Source: an uncultured Eubacterium sp.
Lineage (GTDB): Bacteria; Bacillota; Clostridia; Lachnospirales; Lachnospiraceae
NCBI GenBank assembly: GCA_905236735.1
Contig: CAJOOU010000096.1
Span: forward strand, 1 to 9,704
Direction of reading: 5' to 3'
Length of the DNA stretch: 9,704 nucleotides
The notes under the pieces were generated by a model. The model did no database searches. It saw only the letters and a program-made list of their open reading frames with translations, and had not been told where the DNA came from. Shown here in pieces: positions 1-6,891 of the stretch. Numbering within the stretch: position 1 is the stretch's first letter; every line of letters begins with the position of its first letter. Position numbers and translations under genes: made by a program.

Positions 1-191
1 ATAATTTCGGTCTGCATAAGGTATTCCATCACATCATACTTGTCCCTGTAATAATTGTAGAATGTCGGTCTGATTATTCCCGCCTCGTCGGATATCATTT
101 TAATGGTAAGCTTTTCAAAGGATTTTCTTTTCACAAGTTCCTTAAAACTCTCGGCTATAAGGCGTTTTGTAAGGTCTTTCTTCTGCTGCAT
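1..191 (-). CDS. TetR-family transcriptional regulator, N-terminal part (cut by the left window edge)
   Basis: The first 63 codons of a DNA-binding regulator are present; the ligand-binding domain lies beyond the edge. Residues about 8-55 form the usual TetR three-helix DNA-binding domain: a helix beginning LTKRLIAESFKELV, then the helix-turn-helix containing TIKMISDEAG and the recognition segment RPTFYNYYRDK (residues 41-51), typical of the family. The start at 191 is supported by GAGGTGA a few bases upstream, which directly follows and partly overlaps the TAG stop of the mntP-like gene; the gap between the genes is 9 nt, so coupled translation is likely. As the last visible gene of an operon with a flavoenzyme and a small transporter-like protein, it probably controls that operon (inference). 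The effector is unknown. The fold call is firm; nothing more specific can be read from the N-terminus. Confidence 0.88.
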   Translation of the reverse strand, partial: MQQKKDLTKRLIAESFKELVKRKSFEKLTIKMISDEAGIIRPTFYNYYRDKYDVMEYLMQTEI

Positions 192-200
192 AAGTCACCT

Positions 201-779
201 CTATACAAGCACAAAGTATCTGACCACAACATCAATACTTGCAGCCAGAAGGAAACACGCGCCCAGAAAAAGCACCTTGGGTTTTTGCTCGGCTCCGAGC
301 CTGTAGCCGGTAAAGAGCCCTCCTATAACAAACAGGACGGTAATCACCTCGAGTATAATACTCTCCCACAAAAGCTCAGCTCCCAAAAATCCCATGCCTA
401 CCCCGGCAACAAAGGCATCTATACTTACTATTATCGCCGTAAAAAACACCTTTCTGAAATTGATTTCATGTACGCTTTCAAATACCGGTTTACCGTTAAA
501 TGCCTTGTAAAACATAAATGCCGAAAGGCAGAAAAACATTATCGTCGAAACTATTGTCCACAGCACACTGATTCCATGAGCTGTGTTGTAAAAAAACGGT
601 ATTCTCGAAAACAGATCTCCCGCAACAAGGGCAAGCATCTGCCAAAGGCTGAAGATTGCGCATATTATCACAAGCTTTGTTTTTTCAATTTTAGCCAGCA
701 TGGCTCCTTCGACGAGTGCTACCGCAAACACATCGAAGGAAAGACCTATGGCTATTAAAAATACTACAATAATATTCAT
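201..779 (-). CDS. MntP-like (putative manganese efflux) membrane protein
   Basis: This is a 192-residue, very hydrophobic protein with about six membrane segments in two related halves. Each half carries the MntP signature of a membrane-embedded aspartate: GLSFDVFAVAL with Asp16, and IVSIDAFVAGVGMGF with Asp121. E. coli MntP (188 residues) has its key aspartates at 16 and 118, so length and spacing fit. The start at 779 is chosen because it puts the first Asp at position 16 and has GAGG 5 nt upstream; a GTG at 806 would add nine residues but has no clear ribosome-binding site. The protein is divergent: the first-half segment following the cytoplasmic loop reads FSLWQMLALVAGDL, with Gln47 kept but the usual proline-glycine pattern changed. 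MntP proteins export Mn(II); the substrate here is inferred from family only. It lies 46 nt after the flavoenzyme gene and 9 nt before tetR. Confidence 0.8.
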   Translation of the reverse strand: MNIIVVFLIAIGLSFDVFAVALVEGAMLAKIEKTKLVIICAIFSLWQMLALVAGDLFSRIPFFYNTAHGISVLWTIVSTIMFFCLSAFMFYKAFNGKPVFESVHEINFRKVFFTAIIVSIDAFVAGVGMGFLGAELLWESIILEVITVLFVIGGLFTGYRLGAEQKPKVLFLGACFLLAASIDVVVRYFVLV

Positions 780-825
780 TATTACCTCGTTTACCTGCTC
801 AGGCACAAAAAGCCGCTGCTAAGGT

Positions 826-2817
826 TTATATACTCATCGCCGTACCGTAGACATTCCTGTTTGTCGTCTGTATGGTGCCCGGCTTTTTGCAGTCTCCAAT
901 CATATAGAACTCATCTGCCATATTGTAGAACGAAAGAGCCTCATCGGTTTTGGGTCTCATTCCTACCGAAAGGATTACCGAGTCCGCATCAAGAATAATT
1001 TCCCTGCCCTCTTTGGTTATACAGGTCACGCTCTTTTCCCCGATTTCCTTTGCAGATACTTCGAGAATATACTTAAATGTCGGTATCTTTTCCCATGCAG
1101 CCTTAAACATTGAGCGATAATGCATAAATGTGGTATCTGCCGCAAGTTCATCCCTCATCTCAACAACGGTGACATTTTTGCCCATATTTGCGAGGAACAT
1201 ACCTGTTTCCGTACCTACTTCTCCTCCACCTATAACGACAACATTCTGCCCGATTTTTTCAGAATGCATTATAGCATCTGTTGCGACAGTCACATGGCTT
1301 CTGTCAGCTCCCGGTATTTTCGGAATAACAGGCTCTGCTCCGACAGCCGCTACAACAGCATCATACTTGTCTTTTATCATATCCGGAGTCGCTTTTGTAC
1401 CAAGTATCACCTCAATACCCTTTTTTTCGACCTGATGAATCAGATAGTCCTTGTAGTCTTTGAGGGTCCACTTAAAATCTATATAATCCGCATGTTTTAT
1501 AGCGCCTCCGAGTTTATCCTCTGCCTCGAATATTGTGACCTTATGGCCTCTGTCAGACAGATAAAGAGCCATCCTCATGCCGCCCGGACCTCCGCCTATT
1601 ATGGCTATCTTCTTTTCTCTTTCCGGTTCTACACAAAGATACCTGTCCACCGCCTCAAATCCAAACCTTGGATTAACAGAACATACTGTTGTCATGATGT
1701 CCCTCTTGCCTCTTCCGTGGCATTTGTTGCAGCGAAGACATGGCACTATATCATCCTTTCTGCCCTGAAGCAAAAGCTCGCCGTAGTTCGGATTGGATAT
1801 CCATGAACGCGCCATCGCCACAAGGTCAAGTTTTCCGTCCGCTATTGCCTTGTCTGCGATATCAGGGTCAAAATATCCGCCTACATTTGATACCAGAAAA
1901 TCAAGACCTGCTGCCTTTATCTTTCCTGCCATCTCCAAAAAAGGAGTAGGATTAAGTTCAAAAGGAATAGGATGATTGGGGTCTCCTTCCGCACTTCTTA
2001 CCTGAACTATATCAACATAAGGCTCTGCCATTTTGAGAAACTCAAGTCCTTCCTCCATGGTATAGCCGCCGGGAATCTCCTCTCCGGAGAACTGGATTTC
2101 TATAAGCATATCATTACCACAGACCTTTTTAATCTCATCAAGCATCATTAGCGCAAACTTTGCTCTGGATTCCAAAGACTGCCCTCCGAAATCATCGGTT
2201 CTTTTATTTGTAAGCGGAGAAAGAAGCTGTCCCGGTACCTGTGCTCTGTAGCTCATATGTATGGTGACCGCGTCAAAGCCCAGCTTTTTGTAAAGTGCAG
2301 TCCTCTGTCCGTAGCTCTTTGCGATTTTCACGAGCACATCCCTCGGAACATCATCTCCTATAGTCGGATTCATCATAGCTGTAGCTCCGAGTTTTTCGGC
2401 ATTTCTCGGTGATGCATCCACATATTCCACAGTGCCGTCTTCGTTCTCATATCTGTATATTCTGTTTGCGGAAAAGAGCGAGCCGCTTACTATTGAGCCT
2501 ACGGCATGCATAGCTTCTACCATCTCTATCATATAATTCTGACATCTGGCGTCCCTCATATCAAAATCCGGAAAATGTGCCATATCAAGATTATCCGGCA
2601 TAGGCGGTGTACAAGGCGAGTCTTCTACTCCTGCCATAGTAATAAAAGCCGCACCCGTTCGCGCTCTCCCCACAAAATGCGCTATTGTCGCATCTGCCGG
2701 ATATTTTTCCGGTCCCTGCGAAAAATGCGGCAGGGAGTTGGATGACTGCATCCTGTTTTTAAGTACAAATCTGCCCACCTTTATCGGGCTGAATAAATGT
2801 GAATAAGCATTACTCAT
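826..2817 (-). CDS. Iron-sulfur FMN/FAD oxidoreductase, 2-enoate / 2,4-dienoyl-CoA reductase (old yellow enzyme) family
   Basis: A 663-residue enzyme with the full three-part layout of this family. Residues about 5-355 form an FMN-binding TIM barrel, starting with SHLFSPIKVGRFVLKNRM and containing LLSPLTNKRTDDFGG near 199-212. Cys360, 363, 366 and 379 form C-x2-C-x2-C-x12-C, the [4Fe-4S] site, spaced as in trimethylamine dehydrogenase. Residues about 403-663 form the FAD/NAD(P)H half, with GGGPGG at 408-413 and GGGEVG at 530-535. Relatives pass electrons from NAD(P)H through FAD and the cluster to FMN and reduce activated C=C bonds in enoates, enoyl-CoAs, bile acids, steroids or flavonoids. 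The active-site stretch is unusual: HMSYRAQ at 187-193 where relatives have HGAHGYL, so the substrate cannot be predicted. The gene has AGGAGG 9 nt before the ATG and heads an operon with mntP-like and tetR genes. There is no signal peptide, so it is cytoplasmic. Confidence 0.9.
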   Translation of the reverse strand: MSNAYSHLFSPIKVGRFVLKNRMQSSNSLPHFSQGPEKYPADATIAHFVGRARTGAAFITMAGVEDSPCTPPMPDNLDMAHFPDFDMRDARCQNYMIEMVEAMHAVGSIVSGSLFSANRIYRYENEDGTVEYVDASPRNAEKLGATAMMNPTIGDDVPRDVLVKIAKSYGQRTALYKKLGFDAVTIHMSYRAQVPGQLLSPLTNKRTDDFGGQSLESRAKFALMMLDEIKKVCGNDMLIEIQFSGEEIPGGYTMEEGLEFLKMAEPYVDIVQVRSAEGDPNHPIPFELNPTPFLEMAGKIKAAGLDFLVSNVGGYFDPDIADKAIADGKLDLVAMARSWISNPNYGELLLQGRKDDIVPCLRCNKCHGRGKRDIMTTVCSVNPRFGFEAVDRYLCVEPEREKKIAIIGGGPGGMRMALYLSDRGHKVTIFEAEDKLGGAIKHADYIDFKWTLKDYKDYLIHQVEKKGIEVILGTKATPDMIKDKYDAVVAAVGAEPVIPKIPGADRSHVTVATDAIMHSEKIGQNVVVIGGGEVGTETGMFLANMGKNVTVVEMRDELAADTTFMHYRSMFKAAWEKIPTFKYILEVSAKEIGEKSVTCITKEGREIILDADSVILSVGMRPKTDEALSFYNMADEFYMIGDCKKPGTIQTTNRNVYGTAMSI

Positions 2818-2854
2818 CAGTTAAAACCTCCTAAAATTTCCCTAAATTACTAAT

Positions 2855-2882
2855 AGTATACTACAACATTTTGTCCTATCAA
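2855..2882 (-). promoter_or_regulatory. Promoter of the flavoenzyme-mntP-tetR operon
   Basis: On the minus strand TTGATA (2877-2882) is followed after 16 nt by TATACT (2855-2860), a good sigma-A-type pair. The start of transcription would fall near 2849, giving a leader of about 30 nt with AGGAGG before the flavoenzyme ATG. The -10 box lies inside a perfect 10-bp palindrome, TAGTATACTA (2854-2863), a possible operator for the TetR protein of the same operon. The promoter is read directly; the operator idea is inference. Confidence 0.6.
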
Positions 2883-2957
2883 CAATTATTTAATATTTTT
2901 GTAACATATTACCCTGACTTGTTTTATCTCAGCCGTGACCCCGACCGGGACAAACAA

Positions 2958-2989
2958 GGCCGGCGCATTGGTTGTTTTATGCGCCGGCC
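2958..2989 (-). terminator. Rho-independent terminator of ftsH
   Basis: A perfect 11-bp stem, GGCCGGCGCAT (2958-2968) paired with ATGCGCCGGCC (2979-2989), encloses a 10-nt loop. On the minus strand it is followed by the T-rich TTGTTTGT. It begins 9 nt after the ftsH stop and separates ftsH from the flavoenzyme operon promoter, so the operon is transcribed independently. Confidence 0.88.
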
Positions 2990-2998
2990 CTCTCATTA

Positions 2999-5014
2999 TT
3001 ATTTTATTTCATTTTCATCAGTCGAATCTGCTTCGTTTTTTTCGTCTGCACCTTCCGCATCTATAGTTTCGGCTTCAGCCGTATCTGCCGCCTCCGTATC
3101 CGAAGTATCCGCTTTATCCTCATCGCCTTCATCTTCAGGCTCAGGCAATCCCTTAAGCCTTCTGAATATTTTCATAAATTCCTTGCCTGTAATCGTCTCT
3201 TTTTCATAAAGGAAATCAGCAATTTCTTTATGTACATCCTCATTTTCGGAAAGCAGTTTTTTGGCTTCTTCATAACTTTCCGCAAGAAGCTTTTTAACCT
3301 CTTCGTCTATCTCTGCAGCCGTAGCATCCCCGCAGTTAAGCACCGCTCTTCCGTCAAGGTATTTGCTTTCCACAGACTCTAATGACATCAGACCGAACTT
3401 TTCAGACATACCGTACTGGGTAATCATTGCCCTCGCAATCTTGGTAGCCTTTTCTATATCATTGGATGCTCCGGTAGTCACCGAATCAAAATGCAGTTCC
3501 TCTGCTGCCCGTCCGCCCATGTAAGTAACAAGCTGGGCTTTGAGTTCATCCTTTGTCATAAGATATTTTTCTTCTTCCGGTACCTGCATTACATATCCGA
3601 GTGCTCCCATTGTACGCGGCACTATGGTTATTTTCTGCACAGGTTCGGTATTTTTCTGAAGCGCCGTGACAAGAGCATGTCCGACCTCGTGGTATGCCAC
3701 TATCTTCTTTTCTTCAGGTCCTAAAATCCTGTCCTTTTTCTCCTTACCTGCAATTACCACTTCCACAGATTCAAACAAATCCGCCTGACTGACTGATTTT
3801 CTCCCCTGTTTAACAGCAAGTATCGCAGCCTCATTTATGATATTGGCAAGATCAGAGCCGACCGCTCCCGATGTAGCAAGAGCTATATCCTCCAGATCCA
3901 CGGTATCATCCATAAGTACATCCTTTGAATGTACCTTAAGCACATCTATTCTGCCCTTTAAATCAGGCTTGTCCACTATTATTCTCCTGTCGAATCGTCC
4001 CGGACGAAGCAGGGCTTTATCAAGCACTTCCGGCCTGTTCGTAGCGGCCAAAAGGAAAAGTCCTTTGGATGTATCAAATCCGTCCATTTCAGCAAGAAGC
4101 TGATTCAAGGTCTGTTCCCTCTCATCATTGCCCCCGTATCTGGTATCACGGCTCTTTCCTATAGCATCTATCTCGTCTATGAAAATAATACACGGCGCCT
4201 GTTTCTGCGCCTCTTTGAAAAGGTCTCTTACTCTTGATGCACCCACGCCGACGAACATTTCGACAAAGTCAGAACCCGCCAGCGAGAAAAACGGTACATG
4301 AGCCTCGCCGGCTACCGCCTTTGCAAGAAGAGTTTTACCGGTACCCGGAGGTCCAACCAAAAGTGCACCCTTGGGAAGCTTTGCTCCTATACTCAGATAT
4401 TTCTTCGGGTCATGTATAAAATCCACAACCTCCTGAAGGGATTCTTTGGCTTCGTCCTGTCCGGCAACATCTTTAAATGTAACACCTGTTTCCTTTTGTA
4501 CATATACCTTTGCCGTTGTCTTGCCGACGCCCATAATGCCGCCGCCCGAGCGTCTCATAAACAAAAACAAAAGTCCCCATACAAGAACCAGCGGAAGTAC
4601 TATACTCAGTATATTGTATATAACCGCCGCCGTTGTGTCAGGTATGATTGCCTTTACATCGACATCATGTTCTTCGAGTCTCTCCAAAAGAGTATCATCT
4701 GCAAGTCTGCCTGTATAATACTCTACCTTTACCGCATCTTCATCTTCGGTTTTGGGTGTGATATTAATCTGATATGATTCAATTTCAACGCTTTCAACCT
4801 CACCATTGTCCACCATTTCGAGAAATTCTGTATATGATATCTCCTTAGATGATGCGCCCATCAGCTTTGAGGTAAACATGCTGCTGAAAAAAAGTGCCAC
4901 AAGTGAAGCAAGGAGAAGCAGCATTATTGTCTGGCCGCCGCCCGAGCGTCTGCCTCCGCCTTCTCCGCCGCTCTGGCCTTTTTGCTGCCTTCCGTTATCA
5001 TTGTCGTAACTCAT
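2999..5014 (-). CDS. ftsH: ATP-dependent zinc metalloprotease FtsH
   Basis: A membrane-anchored AAA+ protease of 671 residues that, in the family, forms a hexamer, unfolds membrane and short-lived cytosolic proteins and degrades them in the cytoplasm. In order: a Gly-rich N-terminus, a membrane helix at about 29-46, an extracytoplasmic domain to about 128, a second helix at about 130-153, then the AAA module with Walker A GPPGTGKT (221-228), pore loop MFVG (253-256), Walker B IIFIDEID (276-283) and the second region of homology NRPEVLDKALLRPGRFDR (326-343). The protease has HEVGH (442-446) with the third zinc ligand at Asp519 in GASNDIEKAT. All catalytic residues are present. After about residue 624 there is an acidic, Ala/Asp/Glu/Thr-rich tail of about 48 residues. 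The gene ends TAA TAA TGA in frame. GGAGG sits 4 nt before the ATG. It is transcribed alone, divergent from pyrG. Confidence 0.97.
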   Translation of the reverse strand: MSYDNDNGRQQKGQSGGEGGGRRSGGGQTIMLLLLASLVALFFSSMFTSKLMGASSKEISYTEFLEMVDNGEVESVEIESYQINITPKTEDEDAVKVEYYTGRLADDTLLERLEEHDVDVKAIIPDTTAAVIYNILSIVLPLVLVWGLLFLFMRRSGGGIMGVGKTTAKVYVQKETGVTFKDVAGQDEAKESLQEVVDFIHDPKKYLSIGAKLPKGALLVGPPGTGKTLLAKAVAGEAHVPFFSLAGSDFVEMFVGVGASRVRDLFKEAQKQAPCIIFIDEIDAIGKSRDTRYGGNDEREQTLNQLLAEMDGFDTSKGLFLLAATNRPEVLDKALLRPGRFDRRIIVDKPDLKGRIDVLKVHSKDVLMDDTVDLEDIALATSGAVGSDLANIINEAAILAVKQGRKSVSQADLFESVEVVIAGKEKKDRILGPEEKKIVAYHEVGHALVTALQKNTEPVQKITIVPRTMGALGYVMQVPEEEKYLMTKDELKAQLVTYMGGRAAEELHFDSVTTGASNDIEKATKIARAMITQYGMSEKFGLMSLESVESKYLDGRAVLNCGDATAAEIDEEVKKLLAESYEEAKKLLSENEDVHKEIADFLYEKETITGKEFMKIFRRLKGLPEPEDEGDEDKADTSDTEAADTAEAETIDAEGADEKNEADSTDENEIK

Positions 5015-5040
5015 AGTACCTCCGATATACTGTTAAATTT

Positions 5041-5056
5041 GGTCGCCACAGCGACC
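5041..5056 (-). promoter_or_regulatory. Short hairpin in the ftsH 5' leader
   Basis: GGTCGC-CACA-GCGACC forms a 6-bp stem with a 4-nt loop, placed a few bases after the predicted ftsH transcription start. It has no T-run after it on the minus strand, so it is not a terminator. A hairpin near the 5' end may stabilise the mRNA (inference). Confidence 0.4.
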
Positions 5057-5068
5057 TGCATAGGTTTA

Positions 5069-5097
5069 ATTATAAGATTGCAGGCAATATAAATCAA
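5069..5097 (-). promoter_or_regulatory. ftsH promoter
   Basis: On the minus strand TTGATT (5092-5097), a 17-nt spacer and a perfect TATAAT (5069-5074) make a strong sigma-A-type promoter. Transcription would start near 5062, giving a leader of about 48 nt. No CIRCE element (TTAGCACTC/GAGTGCTAA) is visible, so HrcA heat-shock control is not indicated. Confidence 0.7.
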
Positions 5098-5162
5098 CAA
5101 AAGATTCTCGTAAAAATATAAATTTTTTCTAAAATTCCCTTTACTTTTTTCCTATAAGATGG

Positions 5163-5191
5163 TAGATTTATTTTTTTCGTTGATATACAAT
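5163..5191 (+). promoter_or_regulatory. Candidate pyrG promoter
   Basis: TACAAT (5186-5191) lies 17 nt after TAGATT (5163-5168), placing the start near 5198 and giving a leader of about 30 nt. The -35 box is poor. An alternative pair, TTTACT (5140-5145) with TAGATT as -10, is also 17 nt apart. The AT-rich DNA makes chance matches likely. I see no GGGC start-site run and no leader terminator like those of the CTP-sensing pyrG attenuator of Bacillus. Confidence 0.25.
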
Positions 5192-5229
5192 AATAACTGT
5201 ATGTGTAAAAATAATTTTGGAGGAATATC

Positions 5230-6831
5230 ATGGCAGTAAAATATGTATTTGTTACAGGCGGAGTTGTATCCGGACTTGGAAAGGGAATTACGGCGGCATC
5301 CTTAGGTCGTCTCTTAAAAGCGAGAGGCTATAAGGTAACAATGCAGAAATTTGACCCGTATATAAACATTGACCCCGGTACAATGAATCCGGTACAGCAC
5401 GGCGAGGTATTTGTAACAGATGACGGTACCGAAACAGACCTCGACCTCGGACATTACGAAAGATTTATAGACGAAAGTCTTGACAAGAATTCAAATGTCA
5501 CCACAGGAAAGGTCTACTGGTCGGTGCTTCAGAAAGAGCGCCGCGGCGACTACGGCGGAGGTACTGTACAGGTTATTCCCCATATTACAAACGAGATAAA
5601 GAGTCGTTTCTACCGCAACTATACTACGGAAGAAACACAGATAGCCATAATAGAGGTCGGAGGAACGGTCGGAGACATCGAAAGCCAGCCCTTCCTTGAG
5701 TCTATCAGACAATTCCAGCATGATGTGGGACACGAAAATGCCATCCTTATCCATGTAACCCTCATTCCGTACCTCAAGGCTTCCGGAGAAATGAAAACCA
5801 AACCCACACAGGCTTCGGTAAAAGAACTTCAAGGCATGGGTATTACACCGGATATTATCGTCTGCAGAAGCGAGCTTCCGTTAGACCAGGGCATAAAAGA
5901 CAAAATCGCTCTCTTTTGTAATGTACCTAACTCTCATGTCCTGCAGAACCTTGATGTCGACTATCTATATGAGGCTCCTTTGGCAATGGAAAAAGAGCGC
6001 CTCGCTCAGGTAGCCTGCGAATGTCTCCATCTGGATTGTCCGGAACCGGATCTTAAGGAATGGACAGCAATGGTTGAGGCTCTTAAGAATCCAAACAAAG
6101 AGGTAAACATCGCCCTTGTCGGAAAATATATTTCCCTCCACGATGCTTACATAAGCGTTGTAGAGGCTTTAAAACACGGCGGTATAGCCGAAAGAGCCGT
6201 AGTAAACATCAAATGGGTTGATTCGGAAAAGGTTGATGATGAAAATGCCTCAGAAGTATTTGCAGACATACAAGGCATCCTCGTACCGGGCGGATTCGGC
6301 GACAGAGGAATCGAAGGAAAGATTTCTGCCATTAAATATGCCAGAGAAAACAACATTCCCTTCCTTGGATTGTGCCTCGGTATGCAGATGGCAATTGTTG
6401 AATTTGCAAGAAATGTTATCGGATACAACGATGCTCACTCTATTGAGCTTGCTCCGGATACAACTCATCCGGTTATCGACCTTATGCCTGACCAGAACGG
6501 CGTGGAAGATATAGGCGGCACCTTAAGACTCGGTTCTTACCCTTGTGTCCTTGATAAGTCATCAAAGGCTTATGAGCTTTACGGCGACGAAACAATATAC
6601 GAAAGGCACCGCCACCGTTATGAAGTAAACAACGATTACAGAAATGTCCTTACCCAAAACGGTATGATGCTTTCCGGTATATCTCCGGACGGAAGAATCG
6701 TTGAAATGATCGAACTTCCAAGCCATCCGTGGTTTATTGCCACTCAGGCACATCCTGAGCTTAAAAGCAGACCAAACCGTCCGCATCCTCTTTTCAGAGG
6801 CTTTGTGGAAGCAGCCTGCAAAAGATTATAG
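5230..6831 (+). CDS. pyrG: CTP synthase (glutamine-hydrolysing)
   Basis: Makes CTP from UTP, ATP and glutamine, the last step of pyrimidine nucleotide synthesis, in the cytoplasm. At 533 residues it is of normal length. The N-terminal synthetase domain (about 1-265) opens with KYVFVTGGVVSGLGKG, including the P-loop-like SGLGKG (14-19), then KFDPYINIDPGTMNP (40-54) and the magnesium/UTP-binding region ending IEVGGTVGDIESQPF (141-155). The glutamine amidotransferase domain (about 290-533) has the oxyanion loop PGGFGDRG (353-360), nucleophile Cys382 in LGLCLGMQ, and the His508/Glu510 pair in QAHPE. All catalytic residues are present. GGAGG lies 6 nt before the ATG, fixing the start. The gene stands alone: divergent from ftsH, convergent with the chemoreceptor gene and closed by a terminator 15 nt after its stop. 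Confidence 0.98.
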   Translation: MAVKYVFVTGGVVSGLGKGITAASLGRLLKARGYKVTMQKFDPYINIDPGTMNPVQHGEVFVTDDGTETDLDLGHYERFIDESLDKNSNVTTGKVYWSVLQKERRGDYGGGTVQVIPHITNEIKSRFYRNYTTEETQIAIIEVGGTVGDIESQPFLESIRQFQHDVGHENAILIHVTLIPYLKASGEMKTKPTQASVKELQGMGITPDIIVCRSELPLDQGIKDKIALFCNVPNSHVLQNLDVDYLYEAPLAMEKERLAQVACECLHLDCPEPDLKEWTAMVEALKNPNKEVNIALVGKYISLHDAYISVVEALKHGGIAERAVVNIKWVDSEKVDDENASEVFADIQGILVPGGFGDRGIEGKISAIKYARENNIPFLGLCLGMQMAIVEFARNVIGYNDAHSIELAPDTTHPVIDLMPDQNGVEDIGGTLRLGSYPCVLDKSSKAYELYGDETIYERHRHRYEVNNDYRNVLTQNGMMLSGISPDGRIVEMIELPSHPWFIATQAHPELKSRPNRPHPLFRGFVEAACKRL

Positions 6832-6845
6832 AGCCCGATAATATA

Positions 6846-6878
6846 AAAGCTCCCCGAGGCACACCCCCGGGGAGCTTT
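6846..6878. terminator. Bidirectional terminator between pyrG and the chemoreceptor gene
   Basis: AAAGCTCCCCG (6846-6856) pairs perfectly with CGGGGAGCTTT (6868-6878), an 11-bp stem with an 11-nt loop. On the plus strand it is followed by TATTATATTTTTT; on the minus strand by TTATATTAT after the stem's own T residues. It lies 14 nt past the pyrG stop and 13 nt past the chemoreceptor stop, so it can serve both convergent genes. Confidence 0.85.
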
Positions 6879-6891
6879 ATTATATTTTTTC

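Noticed and set aside
285..758. Plus-strand open frame (157 codons) opposite the mntP-like gene
   Set aside because: Antisense to a recognisable membrane protein; the translation is Lys/Tyr/His-rich with no membrane segment or domain and no start signal.
780..806. GTG start extending the mntP-like protein by nine residues
   Set aside because: No ribosome-binding site precedes it, while the ATG at 779 has GAGG 5 nt upstream and puts the first Asp at position 16 as in E. coli MntP.
780..825. yybP-ykoY manganese riboswitch before the mntP-like gene
   Set aside because: Only 46 nt separate it from the upstream stop codon, too short for the riboswitch, and no matching structure is seen.
1120..1806. 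Long plus-strand open frame (228 codons) opposite the flavoenzyme gene
   Set aside because: It lies wholly antisense to a clearly conserved enzyme, has no ribosome-binding site of note and its translation is Cys/His/Tyr/Ser-rich noise with no domain.
2871..3209. Plus-strand open frames covering the ftsH end and the spacer
   Set aside because: They are Ser/Ala- or Phe-rich reverse readings of the acidic FtsH tail and run through the ftsH terminator.
5192..5229. CTP-sensing leader (G-run start plus attenuator) for pyrG
   Set aside because: The leader has no GGGC start region and no U-tailed hairpin before the ATG.
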